From: UBA7445 sp042096455
Lineage (GTDB): Bacteria; Verrucomicrobiota; Verrucomicrobiia; Opitutales; Coraliomargaritaceae
DNA length: 29,626 nucleotides
Direction of reading: 5' to 3'
NCBI GenBank assembly: GCA_042096455.1
Contig: JBELLU010000021.1
Location: 1 to 29,626, forward strand
Positions 26,975 to 29,626 of the stretch are shown piece by piece. Within the stretch, counting starts at the first letter, position 1, and each line of letters begins with the position of its first letter. Made by a program: the position numbers and the translations under genes. Under the pieces are notes generated by a model that ran no database searches, was not told the DNA's origin, and saw only the letters and a list, made by a program, of their open reading frames with translations.

Positions 26975-28477
26975 CTATGGATTCATCCAAGCTTCAAGAC
27001 TATCAGCAAGGTAAATTTTGAAGGTGGGGAATTCGCGCACGGGATGCATCGGCAATTCATCGACGAGGCGGGGGTTTTTGAGTTGGGCGGCGAGAGGGGG
27101 CGGAATCGCACCGCTGCTCTCGACCCGCTTGCGCTCTACAATGACGAGGGCGGGCTTGCCGAGTTCGGGCGGGTTGAAAAAATCGAACTGATTATTGATG
27201 AGATGGGTCGGATTCCAGAGGTGCACGCGCTTGGGATCGGATCCATGAAAGGCAAATTGGGAGGCGGTGAAACGGTGACCGACAAAAATGATTTGGTCGG
27301 CCTGCGGATGGCGGGCGGTGGTTTGCTGCACGAGTTGAGGATAACCGAGCCAGCCGCGGCGTTGGGGCTGGATGCCTTTTTCTGCCAAAGGCGCGGCGAG
27401 GGGTTCAAGCATGGGCAGGATAATCATGACGCCCAAGCTCAGGCCGCCCGCGACCCAAAGCCCGCGGCGAAACCAGCGCAGGCGGCTCGCTTCGGCGTGC
27501 GCCCAAAGCAGGATGAGCCCAAGACCACCGGGCAGAAAAACCGCCGGCCAGTTGGGGTTGATGCGTTGGCGCAGGGCGAGGGTCGACATCAGAATCAGCC
27601 CAAGCGCCCCGAAGAGGACGCAGAAGGCAACGGCGCGATCGCGGCGTTTGCGCCAGGCGTATGCGATCGCGGGGAAGAGCAGGGCAAAAAGCACCGGGGA
27701 AACCAGCGCGGCGAGTGAACCCCAGAGTTCCGCGACCCGGCCCAGGGATTTGCCGAGCGCGATGGGAGCCTGCTCGAAGTGGTGGGCGGTATGCTGAAGG
27801 GTGATCCAATCGTTTCGGGCATTCCAGAGCAGGGGCGGCAGCAAGGCGAGGAGCGACCCGAGGAGGGCAAGCCAGAATCGCGGCTCACGCAGGAGGGCGC
27901 GCTTGAAAAATAAAGCGGTCAATGCAATAAGGGGCAGTTGCACGAGCATCATTTGCTTCGAGAGATGCCCGAGCGCCAGGACCAGCGCGAGCCCCAGAAA
28001 ATCGCGGTTTTGAGTGGGACCGTCCTGTAGTAGTTTTGCCGTGAAATAAAGCCCGCCCGTCCAGCAAAAGAGCAAGGGCGCGTCGATCGTGAGCATCGAG
28101 CCCAAAAGGAGATTTGCCGGCATGAGACCTAGGGCGACCACTCCGTAAAGCGCGAGGCTCCGGTTTCCGGTCAGGGCATAAAGGGTGCCATGAAAAAACC
28201 ACAGGGTGCCCGCCCCCAGCAGAGTTGCGGCGGCTTTAAAAACATAGGTGTGCGCCCCAAGGAGGGAAGTCAGTCCACCGTAAAGCCAACCAATGAGCGG
28301 CGGTTTGCTGAAGTAGCCCCAGTCCGGATATTGACCCCACAGCCAGTAGTAGGTTTCGTCGCCCGCCATCCCGACCGGTTCGAGCAGGTGCCAGAGCAGG
28401 CGCATGGCAGTGAGAGCCAGGATGAAAACAAGGGCGGGTTGAAGGGCGGCAGATTTTTGGATGGGTGCTGAAGTCAC
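26975..28477 (-). CDS. GT39/ArnT-like GT-C glycosyltransferase
   Basis: 500 residues with about ten membrane helices. The first loop has AGDETYYWLWGQYPDWGYFSK (shown up to 20: GDETYYWLWGQYPDWGYFSK) with the DE pair and a following KPPLIGWL, typical of PMT_2-type (PF13231) enzymes. The C-terminal quarter (about 390-500) is soluble. It differs from the other GT-C protein at 24198-25859 in length and loop sequence, so the two are not recent duplicates. It opens the glycosylation operon; 51 bases separate it from msrA. Confidence 0.87.
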   Translation of the reverse strand: MTSAPIQKSAALQPALVFILALTAMRLLWHLLEPVGMAGDETYYWLWGQYPDWGYFSKPPLIGWLYGGLTSLLGAHTYVFKAAATLLGAGTLWFFHGTLYALTGNRSLALYGVVALGLMPANLLLGSMLTIDAPLLFCWTGGLYFTAKLLQDGPTQNRDFLGLALVLALGHLSKQMMLVQLPLIALTALFFKRALLREPRFWLALLGSLLALLPPLLWNARNDWITLQHTAHHFEQAPIALGKSLGRVAELWGSLAALVSPVLFALLFPAIAYAWRKRRDRAVAFCVLFGALGLILMSTLALRQRINPNWPAVFLPGGLGLILLWAHAEASRLRWFRRGLWVAGGLSLGVMIILPMLEPLAAPLAEKGIQPQRRGWLGYPQLVQQTTARHPQADQIIFVGHRFTASQFAFHGSDPKRVHLWNPTHLINNQFDFFNPPELGKPALVIVERKRVESSGAIPPPLAAQLKNPRLVDELPMHPVREFPTFKIYLADSLEAWMNP

Positions 28478-28528
28478 GGTCTGGCTGATTCACTTGAACA
28501 AGCCAGTTTAAGCCGCCCGCGACAAGAA

Positions 28529-29149
28529 TTATTCGAGTCCAAGTTTTTCGAGCTTCGGGCGAATGATCCGCGCACAGTAGGGCTGGCTCCCGTTCTGGCG
28601 ATAGTAGTCCTGATGGTAATCCTCGGCGGGGTAGTAGGTCGAGGCCGCCGTGATTTCGGTCACGATCGGATTCTCAAACATCCCCTGCGCGGCGGCTTTC
28701 GATTTTTCAGCAGCGGTTTTCTGGGCTTCGGAATGATAAAAGATCGCGGAGCGGTATTGCGTCCCCACGTCATAGCCCTGCCGGTTCAAGGTCGTCGGAT
28801 CATGCGAGCGCCACAACCAATCCAAGAGGGTTTCGAAACTAATAACAGCCGGATCAAAATGAATCTGCGTCACCTCCGCGTGCCCGGTCGTACCCTCGCA
28901 GACCGCCCGATAGGTCGGGTTTTCCACCGTGCCCCCCATGTAGCCCGATTCCACCGCGTGCACACCCTCCAGTAATTCAAAGACCGCCTCCACGCACCAG
29001 AAACAGCCCGCCCCGAAGGTCGCAGTTTCCAAATTTTCAGGTTCAGGCATGGGCGTTTCTTTTTTAGGAGGATCTTCAGCAGTGCAGGAAGCCAGCAAAA
29101 GGAGACTTAGCAATACAAGTGATCTATCTTTTAGTGCAAACATACCCAT
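28529..29149 (-). CDS. msrA: peptide methionine-S-sulfoxide reductase, lipoprotein form
   Basis: 206 residues. It reduces methionine-S-sulfoxide in proteins. The catalytic Cys49 is in the family motif GCFWCVEAVF. YMGG and GHAEVTQI and the C-terminal YHQDYY are conserved. A lipoprotein signal (residues 1-21, lipobox LLAS|C22, hydrophobic core 11-20) and a Pro/Glu-rich linker precede the domain, so it should work outside the cytoplasm as an anchored enzyme. It lies 32 bases after the DUF493 gene on the same strand. Confidence 0.94.
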   Translation of the reverse strand: MGMFALKDRSLVLLSLLLLASCTAEDPPKKETPMPEPENLETATFGAGCFWCVEAVFELLEGVHAVESGYMGGTVENPTYRAVCEGTTGHAEVTQIHFDPAVISFETLLDWLWRSHDPTTLNRQGYDVGTQYRSAIFYHSEAQKTAAEKSKAAAQGMFENPIVTEITAASTYYPAEDYHQDYYRQNGSQPYCARIIRPKLEKLGLE

Positions 29150-29181
29150 GAGTGAGAAATCGCAATCCGATGTTCCTTTTT

Positions 29182-29448
29182 TTATAGCGAAATGACCCCC
29201 GGCACTTGCGCCACCCGTTGGTAGATCGCGATCACCTCATCGCAGGAATGCACCTGCATTTCCATCGTGTAGGCCGTAAAACGCCCGCTCCGCGATTCCC
29301 GCGACTGCACCGGATCATCCGCAAACAATTCCAGCACCGCTCCGGTCTGATCCTTCGGCACGATGAATTTAAACGGGAAGACGCACGGCCACTCATAGTT
29401 CGCATCCAGCGAGGACCGGAACGATTCCAGACTTTTATCTTCTGACAT
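29182..29448 (-). CDS. DUF493 (YbeD-like) small protein
   Basis: 88 residues from the ATG at 29448; an upstream start adds nine residues that are not conserved. The sequence WPCVFPFKFIVPK, then SRSGRFTAYTMEMQVHSCDEVIAIYQRVAQVPGV, shown only in part, is the DUF493/YbeD (PF04359) pattern: a ferredoxin-like ACT-type fold ending in a helix and VPGVI strand. Function is unknown in general. A T-rich stretch follows the stop, but msrA is only 32 bases away. Confidence 0.85.
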   Translation of the reverse strand: MSEDKSLESFRSSLDANYEWPCVFPFKFIVPKDQTGAVLELFADDPVQSRESRSGRFTAYTMEMQVHSCDEVIAIYQRVAQVPGVISL

Positions 29449-29546
29449 ACCCCCAAGCTGCACAGAACGCCCCATTTGTCACGCTCGACCTCACGCTTCC
29501 GGACTTGCCTCAGGCGCTGGGTCTGTTTTCTTTGAACCTTTCCCAT

Positions 29547-29626
<80 letters not shown>

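Noticed and set aside
26765..27718. 317-codon plus-strand frame opposite the glycosyltransferase genes
   Set aside because: Its translation is low in recognisable motifs and rich in Gly/Glu, as expected for the complement of a membrane-protein gene; both sense genes are strongly supported.

Overview
The window is a gene-dense, fairly GC-rich bacterial chromosome segment from a diderm with an outer membrane. It carries an LptF/LptG permease, a complete mlaEFDCA lipid-transport operon, a LAB_N protein and lipoprotein signals. The gene mix and two intergenic sequence blocks of a kind I associate with Verrucomicrobiota/Planctomycetota/Lentisphaerota suggest Verrucomicrobiota, perhaps near Opitutales/Puniceicoccales. 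That placement is inference; no rRNA gene is present to settle it.

Layout. (1) 33-1426, minus strand: a GtrA-like membrane protein, a DUF3817 membrane protein and pyrE. (2) 1427-1829: a divergent intergenic region with a 56-residue lipoprotein gene, its promoter and its terminator. (3) 1830-7805, plus strand: a tightly packed, mostly overlapping run of lptF/G, pabB, pabC, folP, folB, folK, an Rdx/SelW-type CxxC protein and a SMUG1-type uracil-DNA glycosylase. (4) 7876-10434, plus: panD, a Fur-family regulator, an orphan BtuF-type binding protein and an inositol-monophosphatase-family enzyme. (5) 10510-14003, plus: tRNA-Gly(UCC), then mlaE, mlaF, mlaD, mlaC, mlaA. (6) 14013-21839, minus: carB, purU, a YfgM-like TPR protein, enolase with a strong terminator, a repeat-bearing spacer, sufE and tatD. 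(7) 21963-23057, plus: rlmN, whose 3' end overlaps the next operon on the opposite strand. (8) 23017-29448, minus: DUF493 protein, lipoprotein MsrA, two GT-C (ArnT/GT39-type) glycosyltransferases, a GT2 polyprenyl-phosphate glycosyltransferase, a LAB_N protein and a PAP2 phosphatase with an extra C-terminal domain. (9) A tRNA-Leu(UAA) is cut by the window end.

How the genes fit together. Region 3 supplies both branches of folate synthesis (p-aminobenzoate and pterin) except pabA, folE, folC and folA. purU in region 6 hydrolyses 10-formyl-tetrahydrofolate. pyrE and carB are pyrimidine genes. LptF/G, Mla, LAB_N, PAP2 and the glycosyltransferases all serve the envelope. Most of the window is housekeeping. 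The least ordinary parts are the folate operon ending in an Rdx protein and SMUG1, the lipid-glycosylation operon (region 8), the Fur/BtuF pair, the MlaA without an obvious lipobox, and the intergenic repeat at 15291-15433.
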